This document shows positions 25,221-33,473 of a stretch of 37,902 bases of DNA, piece after piece. Under the pieces are notes generated by a model. It was not told the DNA's origin and searched no databases. It saw only the letters and a list, made by a program, of their open reading frames with translations. Every line of letters begins with the position of its first letter. Position 1 is the stretch's first letter. This DNA comes from Patescibacteria group bacterium (GTDB taxonomy: Bacteria; Patescibacteriota; Patescibacteriia; UBA10025; JAHIVO01): assembly GCA_018816445.1 (NCBI GenBank), contig JAHIVO010000008.1, positions 1 to 37,902 of the forward strand, in the 5' to 3' direction. Made by a program: the position numbers and the translations under genes.

Positions 25221-26354
25221 ATGAAACACGTAGTATTATCCGGCATCCAACCGTCAGGGCAACTTCATATTGGCAATTACTTCGGGGCAATCCAGTCCTG
25301 GCTTGAGCTGCAGAAAGACAAAAATAACGACTGTATTTTCCAGATAGTTGACTATCATGCTTTAACCGAAGGCCCGGAGCCTAAAGAACTGGAACAGCGT
25401 ATTTTTGATACGGCTGTCGATTTTCTGGCAGCCGGAGTATCGCCAGCCAAGAGCATTGTCATGCTCCAGTCCATGGTACCTGAACACACTGACCTGGCCT
25501 GGATCTTGAATTGCATTACGCCGGTTTCCTGGCTTGAACGGGTACCTACTTACAAAGAAAAATCAGAACGTTTTGCTCATAACTTAAACATGGGTTTAAT
25601 GGACTACCCCGTGCTTATGGCGGCTGACATACTACTGTATAAAGCAAATATTATCCCGGTGGGCATTGACCAGCTGCCTCATTTAGAAATTACTCGTGAA
25701 ATTGCCAGAAGCTTTAATACCCGCTATGGTAAGACTTTTATAGAACCTAAAGAAAAAATAACACCTACTCCGAAAATTATGAGCCTGACTGACCCAACCA
25801 AAAAAATGAGCAAAAGCCTCGGGCCAAAATCATATATCGCCCTAGCCGACTCTCCAGCTACTATTGAAAATAAAGTCAAATCCATGCCCACTGCCACTGG
25901 CGATGAAAAAGACATTATCAGGGAATTCCTGAAAAATACCAAGGAAGTTAATATTGAATTCAAGGATATGGCCACTGAATATCCGCCTGACAAGGAAATT
26001 AAAGCTGAGCAGGACCTAAGTGCCATTGCCAAACGCCTGGGTGCCAATAAATTCAAGACTTTCATGGCTTTATTTAATTTTTATATGCTACTGTACATCT
26101 TTGCTGAAACAAGTGACAGGAGAAAATTTATTAATCATCTTGAGGATGGCAACATCCACTTTTCAGAATTTAAAACATTGCTGGCTGATAAAATAATAAA
26201 AAATCCGGCCTTAGCGAAATTCCGAAGGCAACGCGCCCAGCTGATAAAAAATCCTAAAGAGATAGAAAATGTGCTTAAACAAGGCAGCGCCAAGGCCAAA
26301 CGCATTGCCCAAAAAAACCTGGTGCAAATAAAGAAAAAAATCGGCTTAGCTTAA
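25221..26354 (+). CDS. trpS: Tryptophanyl-tRNA synthetase
   Basis: TrpRS charges tRNA-Trp with tryptophan. The 377-residue class I synthetase has the HIGH-type motif SGIQPSGQLHIGNYFGAI at the N-terminus, DYHALTE, the tryptophan-site region MAADILLYKANIIPVGIDQL, and the KMSKS loop KKMSKSLGPKSYIAL. It is somewhat longer than the usual 330-350, the extra being a basic C-terminal stretch (about 335-377). A TATGAT box ends 11 nt before the ATG, so the leader should be only about 5 nt. Confidence 0.95.
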   Translation: MKHVVLSGIQPSGQLHIGNYFGAIQSWLELQKDKNNDCIFQIVDYHALTEGPEPKELEQRIFDTAVDFLAAGVSPAKSIVMLQSMVPEHTDLAWILNCITPVSWLERVPTYKEKSERFAHNLNMGLMDYPVLMAADILLYKANIIPVGIDQLPHLEITREIARSFNTRYGKTFIEPKEKITPTPKIMSLTDPTKKMSKSLGPKSYIALADSPATIENKVKSMPTATGDEKDIIREFLKNTKEVNIEFKDMATEYPPDKEIKAEQDLSAIAKRLGANKFKTFMALFNFYMLLYIFAETSDRRKFINHLEDGNIHFSEFKTLLADKIIKNPALAKFRRQRAQLIKNPKEIENVLKQGSAKAKRIAQKNLVQIKKKIGLA

Positions 26355-26376
26355 ATTTCTATTGGCAATACATGTA

Positions 26377-26405
26377 TTGACAGTCCAATAATATTAAACT
26401 AAGCT
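26377..26405 (+). promoter_or_regulatory. Promoter of the 26445 small gene
   Basis: TTGACA (26377-26382), 17 nt, TAAGCT (26400-26405). The -35 is consensus and the -10 is poor. Confidence 0.4.
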
Positions 26406-26444
26406 TATTTAAAATTGAAATGGATCCTTATTGAAGGAGGGCAT

Positions 26445-26618
26445 ATGCTAAAAAAAGGAGAAAAACTCCGCACAGAAGAACATGCTCACACATGGACAGA
26501 CCGGGGTGGGAACACAATCAAATCAACCCTAAAATATAATATTTTTGCTACGAATGACCCTAATATGGTCATGTGGGAAGCAGTGCCATCAAGTGAGAAG
26601 CGTGAGATTGTCCAATAA
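26445..26618 (+). CDS. Small orphan protein, 57 aa, unknown function
   Basis: The product starts MLKKGEKLRTEEHAHTWTD and is polar, with two His, three Trp/Met-rich spots and no membrane segment. I do not recognise it. The track start (26415) is rejected: the ATG at 26445 follows GAAGGAGG by 5 nt. TCCTT-ATTG-AAGGA forms a hairpin that would hide the Shine-Dalgarno. It has its own -35 box and terminator, like the 4047 and csrA units, and lies alone between trpS and the convergent efp operon. Confidence 0.65.
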   Translation: MLKKGEKLRTEEHAHTWTDRGGNTIKSTLKYNIFATNDPNMVMWEAVPSSEKREIVQ

Positions 26619-26626
26619 TAGCTATC

Positions 26627-26660
26627 AAAAAACGCCACATGTATTGATGGCGTTTTATTT
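26627..26660 (+). terminator. Terminator of the 26445 small gene
   Basis: AAAACGCCA and TGGCGTTTT pair across a 10-nt loop, followed by ATTTTAT. The reverse strand carries a T-run also, so it may terminate efp. Confidence 0.8.
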
Positions 26661-26681
26661 TATCTTCATAACACATCTAAA

Positions 26682-27254
26682 TCATTTACCAGTATTTACT
26701 TTACCAACGTACTTGCCGGTTTCAGTATTAATTTCTAATAAATCACCCTCTTTAATAAATAAAGGCGTATCAACTACATAATCATTTTCCAGGATAACTT
26801 TCTTAGTCACTGATCCCTGGGCAGTGTCACCGCGAATACCGGGCGGAGACTGCTTAACTTTTAGCTTTATCTTATTGGGTATTTCAATATTAATTGGCTC
26901 ATTATTATAATTTAATACCTCGGCTTCCATATTCTCAAATAAAAATTCTTTCTTATCGCCAATCTGCTCTTCAGTAATAAAAAACTGGTCATACGACTCA
27001 TTGTCCATGAAATAGTAATTACTATCTTCCTTATACAAGTAATTAGCTTTTGAATGCTTAATATCAGCTTGTTCCACTTTTTCCTGGCCTTTAAAGCTTT
27101 CTTCAAGAATTTTCCCGGTTTTAAGGTTTTTAATAGTAGCGCGCATGACTCCCTTGCCGCGGCCCATTTTAACAAAATCATGTTTCATCACTACAAAAGG
27201 GTCTCCTCGGAACGTGATATAGGTGCCGGATTTTATATTATTAATACTGAGCAT
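26682..27254 (-). CDS. efp: Translation elongation factor P
   Basis: EF-P relieves ribosome stalling at polyproline. The 190-residue protein has the three-domain family layout: LSINNIKSGTYITFRGDPF at the start, the loop GRGKGVMRATIKN with Lys34 at the usual modification site, and a C-terminal OB domain ending KEGDLLEINTETGKYVGKV. The tip reads G-R-G-K-G rather than the common P-G-K-G. No modification enzyme is in the window. It is the last gene of rpsF-ssb-rpsR-efp, 6 nt after rpsR. Confidence 0.94.
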   Translation of the reverse strand: MLSINNIKSGTYITFRGDPFVVMKHDFVKMGRGKGVMRATIKNLKTGKILEESFKGQEKVEQADIKHSKANYLYKEDSNYYFMDNESYDQFFITEEQIGDKKEFLFENMEAEVLNYNNEPINIEIPNKIKLKVKQSPPGIRGDTAQGSVTKKVILENDYVVDTPLFIKEGDLLEINTETGKYVGKVNTGK

Positions 27255-27260
27255 AAGTTA

Positions 27261-27512
27261 TTATCTGGTTGTGTATGGGATTAACGCCATTTGCCTGGCC
27301 CGCTTAACAGATTGAGCCAGCTTTCTCTGGTGCTTAGCACATAAGCCGGTCTTTTTTCGCGGCAGAATCTTAGCATAGGACGACAAAAACTTCTGTAAAA
27401 CTTGGGTCTCCTTATAATCCACCTCGCGAATGCCATGTGTACAAAAATGGCATACCCTCATCTTGGCTGTCAGTCTCGGCTGATTTATCTTTGACGAATT
27501 TCTATTGCGCAT
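27261..27512 (-). CDS. rpsR: 30S ribosomal protein S18
   Basis: S18 binds S6 and the central domain of 16S rRNA. The 83-residue protein has a zinc-type cluster (VCHFCTHG and GLCAKHQRKL), then the core DYKETQVLQKFLSSYAKILP and RARQMALIPYTTR at the C-terminus. The Cys-containing (C+) form is apparent. It lies 18 nt after ssb in the operon. Confidence 0.95.
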   Translation of the reverse strand: MRNRNSSKINQPRLTAKMRVCHFCTHGIREVDYKETQVLQKFLSSYAKILPRKKTGLCAKHQRKLAQSVKRARQMALIPYTTR

Positions 27513-27530
27513 TATTTTCTAATAAACTTT

Positions 27531-28007
<477 letters not shown>

Positions 28008-28508
28008 TTATATTTCTTCTTTTAAAATGTCATCAAGTTTTTTATCCAAATCTTCAAGACTGATTTTTGGCTCTGTTGGTTTGGGCTTTTCCGGTTCTGT
28101 CTTTTTTTCAACAACTGCCGGTTTGGCTACTTCCTTTTCTTTTTCTTGCTCTTGCTCTTCTTTGGCAGCAATTTTTTCTTTGATGCGCTGTTCTTTAGCC
28201 AGCTCCTTTTCTGATTTAATGCGCTTCTGCACTAAAGAGTGCCTGATTATTTCCGGCATTAATTTGATGGCTGAGGTAATTTTTTTTATATGCTCGTTCT
28301 CAATTTCAAATTCCATCAGGATATAATTGCAAAATTTCTCGCCATTTATTTCATAAGCAAGCCTTCTGCGTCCCCAATCCTCTAGAGTAACCATAGAACC
28401 TCCGGAATCAGTAATTACTTTTTGGATTTTTTTTACCAACGCTTCATGCGACTTTTCGCCGGCCTTCTTCAAAGAAATTATGAATAATAATTCGTAATTT
28501 TGCAACAT
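28008..28508 (-). CDS. rpsF: 30S ribosomal protein S6 with long charged C-terminal extension
   Basis: S6 pairs with S18 on the 30S platform. Residues 1-95 form the S6 domain (MLQNYELLFIISLKKAGE, GRRRLAYEINGEKFCNYILM). The remaining 70 residues are a Lys/Glu-rich, probably coiled or disordered extension, making the protein 166 residues against the usual 95-130. It is the first gene of the operon. Bases 28509-28600 form an AT-rich leader with GTTACTCTCACTCCAAC upstream but no Shine-Dalgarno. S6:S18 autoregulation through the leader is known in other bacteria; no such structure is certain here. Confidence 0.93.
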   Translation of the reverse strand: MLQNYELLFIISLKKAGEKSHEALVKKIQKVITDSGGSMVTLEDWGRRRLAYEINGEKFCNYILMEFEIENEHIKKITSAIKLMPEIIRHSLVQKRIKSEKELAKEQRIKEKIAAKEEQEQEKEKEVAKPAVVEKKTEPEKPKPTEPKISLEDLDKKLDDILKEEI

Positions 28509-28658
28509 ATTAATAATTTATGTAATTTTTAACAATAATTTAGATTAAAAAAAAGCCGTTACTCTCACTCCAACATTACAATCCAGCTTATCATATAGCA
28601 TAAAATATAGCAAGTTCAGGCCAATTTTAGTGGTTTAGCCCATTTCCCTACTTTGTTA

Positions 28659-28664
28659 TATAAT
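28659..28664 (+). promoter_or_regulatory. -10 box giving a leaderless mRNA for the Trm11-like gene
   Basis: TATAAT, then ACATCT, then the ATG at 28671. The -35 is not clear. Confidence 0.6.
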
Positions 28665-28670
28665 ACATCT

Positions 28671-29927
28671 ATGAATCGTTATTGCATCATCTTGGGCCGA
28701 AATCCCATCCTCTCAATTGCCGAGATATTCAACCGGGAGCCGGCCTTGACTAACAAATTACGCATTATTGACCTGACCAAAAATGCCCTTATTCTAGAGG
28801 CTGATTCGTCTTTTGAGGCTAAAAAATGGCAAGCCAGCCTCGGTGGCACAATCAAAATTGGAGAAGTAGTTGAAGAGTTTAAAACGTTAAAAGAGCTGAT
28901 AAGTTCTCTGACAACCGACTATCTGATAAATAAATTTACCAATAAATCAGATAAAAAAATTATCTTCGGCTTTAGCCTATATGGAGATACCCTGTGGCGC
29001 TACCATGCTGAGCTTAATACTCTCGGCTTGCGCCTGAAAAAAGAATTACTAAAAAAACACCATAAAGGCAGATTTATTTCTGCCCAGGACGGCGTACTGA
29101 CCAGCGTACAGGTAACAAAAAACAAGATGATTGCCAAGGGTGCTGATATCCTGGTAATCAGCGGTTTATATTCTTTTTACCTATGCAAAACCGTAGCGGT
29201 ACAGGATTTTGAGGAATATTCTGAACGGGATTACGGTCGTCCCCAAAGGGATGCTCATTCCGGCATGCTGCCGCCTAAGCTAACTCAGATAATGCTTAAC
29301 CTTGCCCAAGGTGATTCCCAAAAAAAACTCCTTGATCCTTTTTGCGGCTCAGGCACAGTACTCCAAGAAGCTGCCCTGATGGGTTACAAAAATATTACTG
29401 GCAGTGACATCAGTGAAAAAGCCATTAATGACACTAAGGAAAACCTTAAATGGCTAGCCGGCAAATATAAGTTAAATAATATTAAAAGTAAATTAATACT
29501 TTCAGACATAAAAAAACTGCCAGAAAAAATTCCAACCAATTCAATTGACATAGTAGTTACCGAGCCATACCTAGGCCCGCTCATCAGAAAAAATATCAGC
29601 GTAATCAGCATGCTGGCTATTATCCAGGAACTGGAATCACTTTATCTGGCATCTTTCAACTCACTGGCCAAGATGGTCAAGCAAAATTCCAGGCTGGTTA
29701 TTGTTTTCCCTCTTTTTAAAACTGATCACGGCATTTACTCATTGAAAATCCTTGAGCAGCTGGGTAAAATAGGTTTTAACCGTATTAATCCTATCCAAGA
29801 AAAAATTTCACTCTTTGCCAAGGTCGGACCCACGGCCCGTGGCTCGCTAGTTTACCAGCGTCCTGACCAAAAAGTTGAAAGGGAAATATTCATTTTTAAA
29901 TATCATAAAAAAACCGAGGCTGATTAA
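28671..29927 (+). CDS. Trm11/THUMP-type nucleic-acid methyltransferase
   Basis: The 418-residue protein (from the ATG at 28671; the track's TTG at 28653 precedes the -10 box and is rejected) has an N-terminal region reminiscent of THUMP-containing RNA methylases (MNRYCIILGRNPILSIAEIF) and a central linker (RPQRDAHSGMLPPKL). The SAM-binding Rossmann domain has motif I LDPFCGSGTVLQEAALMGY, then DISEKAINDTKENLKW. The catalytic tetrapeptide position reads VVTEPYLG instead of the usual DPPY/NPPY. By family, the likely reaction is N2-methylation of a guanine in tRNA, but the altered motif leaves the exact base uncertain. It is a single-gene unit. Confidence 0.8.
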   Translation: MNRYCIILGRNPILSIAEIFNREPALTNKLRIIDLTKNALILEADSSFEAKKWQASLGGTIKIGEVVEEFKTLKELISSLTTDYLINKFTNKSDKKIIFGFSLYGDTLWRYHAELNTLGLRLKKELLKKHHKGRFISAQDGVLTSVQVTKNKMIAKGADILVISGLYSFYLCKTVAVQDFEEYSERDYGRPQRDAHSGMLPPKLTQIMLNLAQGDSQKKLLDPFCGSGTVLQEAALMGYKNITGSDISEKAINDTKENLKWLAGKYKLNNIKSKLILSDIKKLPEKIPTNSIDIVVTEPYLGPLIRKNISVISMLAIIQELESLYLASFNSLAKMVKQNSRLVIVFPLFKTDHGIYSLKILEQLGKIGFNRINPIQEKISLFAKVGPTARGSLVYQRPDQKVEREIFIFKYHKKTEAD

Positions 29928-29943
29928 ACACACCTCGGTTTAA
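29909..29943. terminator. Bidirectional terminator
   Basis: AAACCGAGG and CCTCGGTTT pair across a 13-nt loop that contains the stop codon of the Trm11-like gene. On the minus strand seven T follow, suiting the small unit transcribed toward it. Confidence 0.75.
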
Positions 29944-29971
29944 ATTCAATCCTCCTTCTTTTCACTAGTAT

Positions 29972-30127
29972 TTACCTCATACAACACGAACGCTGAGGCG
30001 GGTTTATGACATTGTTCGTGAGGGCAGGGGGATAAGCCCCGCATGCGAGGAGAAATTCTCCTCGACTCGATAGACCACCTCCTCTTCCTATTATTGAACT
30101 ATCTTGTACAGAAAATGTTTTTCCCAT
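29972..30127 (-). CDS. Possible short ORF B, 51 aa
   Basis: ATG follows AGGAG by 6 nt, and the frame runs 51 codons (MGKTFSVQDSSIIGRGGGLS...). It overlaps the end of ORF A in another frame. The product is Gly/Ser-rich with several Cys near the end and no recognisable domain. The DNA also holds strong hairpins (CGAGGAGAA/TTCTCCTCG), so a structured RNA or a decayed gene is equally possible. Confidence 0.3.
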   Translation of the reverse strand: MGKTFSVQDSSIIGRGGGLSSRGEFLLACGAYPPALTNNVINPPQRSCCMR

Positions 30128-30257
30128 TACAAGCTCCTATCGTTTTTGAGGTGGACGATTTTCCTGCAGAGGCAATTAATTTCGCCCGTGCAAATTGTCT
30201 TAATCTGCGTCTAAGATGACCATTCCTGGGGTCATCTTCTCTGTTTTTTTCAGCCAA
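30099..30257 (-). CDS. Possible short ORF A, 52 aa, basic
   Basis: TTG follows AAGGAGG by 5 nt. The frame gives MAEKNREDDPRNGHLRRRLR and continues to 52 residues, strongly basic in the first half. It lies in a minus-strand unit with a promoter (TTGTGA-N17-TATAAT) and terminator. A hairpin AGATGACC/GGTCATCT with GGA in its loop covers codons 6-13. I do not recognise the protein; the coding call rests on expression signals alone. Confidence 0.35.
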   Translation of the reverse strand: MAEKNREDDPRNGHLRRRLRQFARAKLIASAGKSSTSKTIGACNGKNIFCTR

Positions 30258-30304
30258 AAAGGCCTCCTTGACGCTAAATCATTCTCAAAGATCTTTATAA
30301 TATT

Positions 30305-30333
30305 ATTATATCAAATTAATAATTTTATCACAA
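30305..30333 (-). promoter_or_regulatory. Promoter of the small unit at 29.9-30.3 kb
   Basis: On the minus strand TTGTGA (30328-30333), exactly 17 nt, TATAAT (30305-30310). The leader to ORF A is about 40 nt. Confidence 0.65.
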
Positions 30334-30373
30334 ATATTAAAAATAGCTTGTGTTTTTAATATACATTTCATTT

Positions 30374-31420
30374 TTATATTCGGAAATAAATCACATCACC
30401 ATCCTTAACTACATATTCCCGCCCTTCAATTTTAATTTTTCCTTTTTCTTTAGCCGGTAATTCACCGCCGTACTCAACTACGTCCTGCCATTTAGCAACT
30501 TCTGCACGAATAAACTTTAGTTCAAAATCAGAATGAATCCTGCCGCCGGCTACTGGCGCCAGAGCGCCTCTTTTTACTGTCCAGGCATGAACTTCCTTGG
30601 GACCGGCCGTAAAAAATGTAATTAAATCAAGCAATTCATAAGACGCTTTGATAAGCCTTTCCAAGCCGGTGCTTTGCAAACCTAAAGACTTTAAATAATC
30701 CATAGCTTCATTAAGGGGCATTTCGGCTAACTCTGACTCCACTTTGGCGCTAATAGTTAAAAAACCAGGTTTTTCAGTGGCTGCATCAGCTTCATCGGCA
30801 TTGAGAATATACAGCATTGGTTTCATGGTCAATAAATTGAGTTCAGAAATTACTTTTAATTCATCTTTATTAAAATCTGCTCGGGACAGTAATTCCCCTG
30901 TATCCAAGAATGTTTTAGCTTTTGCATAAATATCCACTAACTGTTTAATTTTTTTATCGCCGCTTTTTGCCTTGGGTTCAATATCCTCCAGCCTGTTATC
31001 CAGAGTGGCCATATCCGCATAAATCATCTCCAAATTAATTGTCTGCCTGTCATCCTCTGGATTGATTTCGCCATTGACATGTACCACGTCCGCATCACTA
31101 AACTGCCTGACTACCTGGCAAATTGCTGTGACCTCACGGATATTGGCCAGGAAAGCATTGCCCAAACCTTCACCTTTATGCGCACCCTTAACTAAACCGG
31201 CGATATCAACAAACTCAATCACGGTCGGCACAATCTTTTCCGGTTTATAAATTGACGCCAAGCTAACTAAACGTTCATCAGGCACTTCTACAACACCCAC
31301 GTTTGGATCAATAGTGCAGAAAGGGTAGTTGGAAGTGTCTACCTGTTTTTTGGTTAAAGCTTGAAATAAAGTTGACTTGCCCACATTGGGCAGGCCAACT
31401 ATGCCGATTGAAAATTTCAT
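30374..31420 (-). CDS. ychF: YchF/OLA1-family P-loop ATPase
   Basis: YchF is a ribosome-associated ATPase of the Obg group. The 348-residue protein (ATG at 31420) begins MKFSIGIVGLPNVGKSTLFQ with Walker A, then has FCTIDPNVGVVEVPDERL and DIAGLVKGAHKGEGLGNAF. The altered G4 motif reads NADE rather than NKxD, which explains the family's ATP preference. The C-terminal TGS domain ends IEGREYVVKDGDVIYFRI. The track start at 31438 is rejected because the -10 box lies in its first codons; the mRNA is probably leaderless. Confidence 0.95.
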   Translation of the reverse strand: MKFSIGIVGLPNVGKSTLFQALTKKQVDTSNYPFCTIDPNVGVVEVPDERLVSLASIYKPEKIVPTVIEFVDIAGLVKGAHKGEGLGNAFLANIREVTAICQVVRQFSDADVVHVNGEINPEDDRQTINLEMIYADMATLDNRLEDIEPKAKSGDKKIKQLVDIYAKAKTFLDTGELLSRADFNKDELKVISELNLLTMKPMLYILNADEADAATEKPGFLTISAKVESELAEMPLNEAMDYLKSLGLQSTGLERLIKASYELLDLITFFTAGPKEVHAWTVKRGALAPVAGGRIHSDFELKFIRAEVAKWQDVVEYGGELPAKEKGKIKIEGREYVVKDGDVIYFRI

Positions 31421-31426
31421 ATGTTT

Positions 31427-31432
31427 ATTGTA
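31427..31432 (-). promoter_or_regulatory. -10 box giving a leaderless mRNA for ychF
   Basis: On the minus strand TACAAT, then AAACAT, then the ATG at 31420. A weak TTGAAT lies 19 nt upstream. Confidence 0.6.
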
Positions 31433-31438
31433 GCACAA

Positions 31439-31818
31439 AACGGTATTTAGGATTCAACCTCTCGGCTGTCTAACCAAACGGCGCCGCCTGTTTAATTTAT
31501 TCCAAGCGCAACCCTCTGTGGTTGCGCTAGCCTCTTTAATATACAGTCGCAGCCGCAGAGGGCTGCTCCTGGGGTAGTATAATGCGAGCGGTGCTATAAA
31601 TCCAAACAAAAAAAGACCCAACGCGACTCTCTGCAAACGCAATAATCAAATCGCCGCATAGCTGACCTGTCCGCCTTTGGCGGGAGATTTATCTCCAGCT
31701 GTAGAATTGACGGCGGAGATAAATCTCCGCCTACGCGATTATTATTCAAACAACAAAAACACAATACGCCATAAACTATACACCATTAACCATATACCAT
31801 AAGCCACGCGCCATATGC
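31439..31818. repeat. Intergenic palindrome cluster between ychF and rsmE
   Basis: No supportable gene lies here; the 62-codon track ORF has no start signals. The stretch holds AGCGCAACC/GGTTGCGCT (31505-31528), GCAGCC/GGCTGC (31549-31566), CCGCC-TTT-GGCGG (31671-31683), GGAGATTTATCTCC (31683-31696) and GGCGGAGAT-AA-ATCTCCGCC (31712-31731). The last two lie between an outer inverted repeat (ATCGC... and ...GCGAT). A run of degenerate ACCATTAACCATATACCATA-type repeats follows up to the rsmE promoter. Confidence 0.6.
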
Positions 31819-31824
31819 TATAAT
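31819..31824 (+). promoter_or_regulatory. -10 box giving a leaderless mRNA for rsmE
   Basis: TATAAT, then ACTCTAT, then the ATG at 31832. No good -35 is seen. Confidence 0.6.
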
Positions 31825-31831
31825 ACTCTAT

Positions 31832-32551
31832 ATGCTCCCACGTTTTTATTTGCCCCAAGTTAATATTACCAATGATCAGATAATAATCAGTGACAAGGAA
31901 ATTATCGATCAATTAACAAAAGTACTACGTTTAAAAACAAACGATCTCTTTATCATTTTCGCACCGCAAGCTGAATACCAGCTAGCACTGAAAGAAATTG
32001 GGGATAAAACAGCTATCGCAACCATTATCGAAACTCAACCAGCTATGCGCGAGCCAGGGCAAAAGCTAACATTATACCAATCTTTATTAAAAAAAGATAA
32101 TTTCGAATGGATTTTACAAAAAGGCACAGAGCTGGGTATTAGCTGTTTTGTGCCGATGATCACCAATCATACCATTGTCCGGGAAATTTCCGAAAATAAA
32201 TTAAAGCGCTATCATAAGATTTTGACCGAGGCTACGGAACAATGCGGCGGCCGGCAGGTGCCCGAACTGAAAAATTTGCTCCCTTTTAACCAGGCTATCG
32301 CCGCTGCAGCACAACAACCCGGCCAAAAGTTGATTGCCTGGGAAGGACAGACAGACAGCACTCTGGAGGAAAAACTCGACCCAAACGTTCAGTATTACCA
32401 TATATTCATCGGTCCGGAAGGGGGTTTTTCTCCACAGGAAGTTGAATTGGCCAAACACGATAATTTTACACCCGTAAGTCTAGGAAATAGAATTTTACGG
32501 GCTGAAACTGCGGCTATTGCAGCAGCCAGCCTAATTTTATTGAGCCAATAA
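31832..32551 (+). CDS. rsmE: 16S rRNA m3U1498 methyltransferase RsmE
   Basis: RsmE methylates U1498 of 16S rRNA. The 239-residue SPOUT-family protein has the N-terminal PUA-like part (MLPRFYLPQVNITNDQIIIS), QSLLKKDNFEWILQKGTELG, CGGRQVPE, and the knot region with FIGPEGGFSPQEVELA and SLGNRILRAETAAIAA. Length is normal. It is a single-gene unit with a -10 box 7 nt before the ATG. Confidence 0.95.
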   Translation: MLPRFYLPQVNITNDQIIISDKEIIDQLTKVLRLKTNDLFIIFAPQAEYQLALKEIGDKTAIATIIETQPAMREPGQKLTLYQSLLKKDNFEWILQKGTELGISCFVPMITNHTIVREISENKLKRYHKILTEATEQCGGRQVPELKNLLPFNQAIAAAAQQPGQKLIAWEGQTDSTLEEKLDPNVQYYHIFIGPEGGFSPQEVELAKHDNFTPVSLGNRILRAETAAIAAASLILLSQ

Positions 32552-32610
32552 TTATTTTATGTTATAATTCACACATAAGATCATCAACTATTAACTATTT
32601 ACCATATACT

Positions 32611-32642
32611 ATCACCTTTCGGGTGATCTCCCGTAGGGAGAT
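32611..32642 (+). other. Twin small hairpins upstream of the calcium-repeat protein
   Basis: ATCACC-TTTC-GGGTGAT and ATCTCCC-GTA-GGGAGAT abut each other, the shared AT belonging to both. They lie 28 nt before the next start codon, inside ACTATTAACTATTTACCATA-type spacer DNA. A possible -10 (TATAAT) occurs upstream at 32563-32568. Confidence 0.45.
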
Positions 32643-32669
32643 AAACTATCAACCATTAACAACAAATAT

Positions 32670-33401
32670 ATGTTTGAAAACGTACAACGACCCCAGCAGC
32701 AAAATCAACCGCCACAGCCGCAGCAAAAAGACTGGGGCCCCTGGAAACCAGTTGACTCCAATAGAAAATCTGCTGGGCCTGTTCCCCCGCCGCCTATGGA
32801 CCAAAATACACCTGCCGGTACTCCGCCGCTAAACCGGCCACCGGTTACTCCTCCGCCTATTGGGCCAGTACCAAGTATGGGCTCTCCTATTTCACCCGAA
32901 CCGCAAAAACCCAGTAAAAGAAAATTCGTGCTTATAGGCGTTATTATCTTCGCCATAATTGTCGTCCTGGTAGCTGGCGCAGTCCTGGTCTTACAGTATA
33001 TCAGCAATAATTCAAATACGGATAATACAAACGTTGAAGCCAATGTTAATACGGAAACAAATGAAAATGCTGTAACTAACACTACAGCTAATACAAATAC
33101 AGCGGCTAATATTAATACCAATGCAGCTAACGAGAATACTAACACCAATACAGCAAATGCCAATGCTAATATTAACTCTGCCGCCAATACCAACACAACC
33201 AACGCAAATGCCAATACCAACACAGCTACTAATGCCAACACTAATACCGGCCCGCTAGACTCAGATAATGATGGGCTGACTGATGAGCAAGAATTAATAT
33301 ATGGCACGGATGAAATGAACCCGGATACTGACGGAGACGGCTTTTTGGACGGTACTGAAGTTGAGAATGGATTCAACCCGCGCGGCACAGGATTATTATA
33401 A
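32670..33401 (+). CDS. Single-pass membrane protein with Asn/Thr linker and calcium-binding repeats
   Basis: The 243-residue protein has a Pro/Gln-rich N-terminus (about 1-85), one membrane helix (FVLIGVIIFAIIVVLVAGAV, about 88-110), and a low-complexity Asn/Thr/Ala stretch (about 112-195). Two thrombospondin type 3-like calcium motifs (DSDNDGLTDEQE and DTDGDGFLDGTE) lie near the C-terminus. The architecture places the calcium part outside, on a flexible stalk, as in many Patescibacteria surface proteins. No enzymatic motif is visible. The ATG lacks a Shine-Dalgarno. The terminator after it isolates it from the next gene. Confidence 0.8.
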   Translation: MFENVQRPQQQNQPPQPQQKDWGPWKPVDSNRKSAGPVPPPPMDQNTPAGTPPLNRPPVTPPPIGPVPSMGSPISPEPQKPSKRKFVLIGVIIFAIIVVLVAGAVLVLQYISNNSNTDNTNVEANVNTETNENAVTNTTANTNTAANINTNAANENTNTNTANANANINSAANTNTTNANANTNTATNANTNTGPLDSDNDGLTDEQELIYGTDEMNPDTDGDGFLDGTEVENGFNPRGTGLL

Positions 33402-33428
33402 TCAACACAAATAAAATAAATATAAACC

Positions 33429-33457
33429 AAACCCGGGGATCAACTCCCCGGGTTTTC
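33429..33457 (+). terminator. Terminator after the calcium-repeat protein
   Basis: AAACCCGGGG and CCCCGGGTTTT form a strong GC stem followed by T-rich sequence. Confidence 0.85.
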
Positions 33458-33473
33458 TGATTTAATAACTCCC

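Noticed and set aside
30115-30219. 34-codon plus-strand ORF (MFFPLQAPIVFEV...)
   Set aside because: It reads protein-like but has no ribosome binding site and is antisense to ORF A, which has a promoter and Shine-Dalgarno.
31454-31642. 62-codon minus-strand ORF between ychF and rsmE
   Set aside because: It covers GC-rich palindromes, lacks a Shine-Dalgarno or -10 box at its start, and has a repeat-like composition.
33112-33250. Tandem DNA repeat array
   Set aside because: The AAT/ACN periodicity is the codon pattern of an Asn/Thr/Ala-rich protein linker, not an independent repeat.
32705-33430. 241-codon minus-strand ORF
   Set aside because: It is antisense to the calcium-repeat membrane protein; the Val/Leu/Ala-rich product mirrors the Asn/Thr low-complexity linker.
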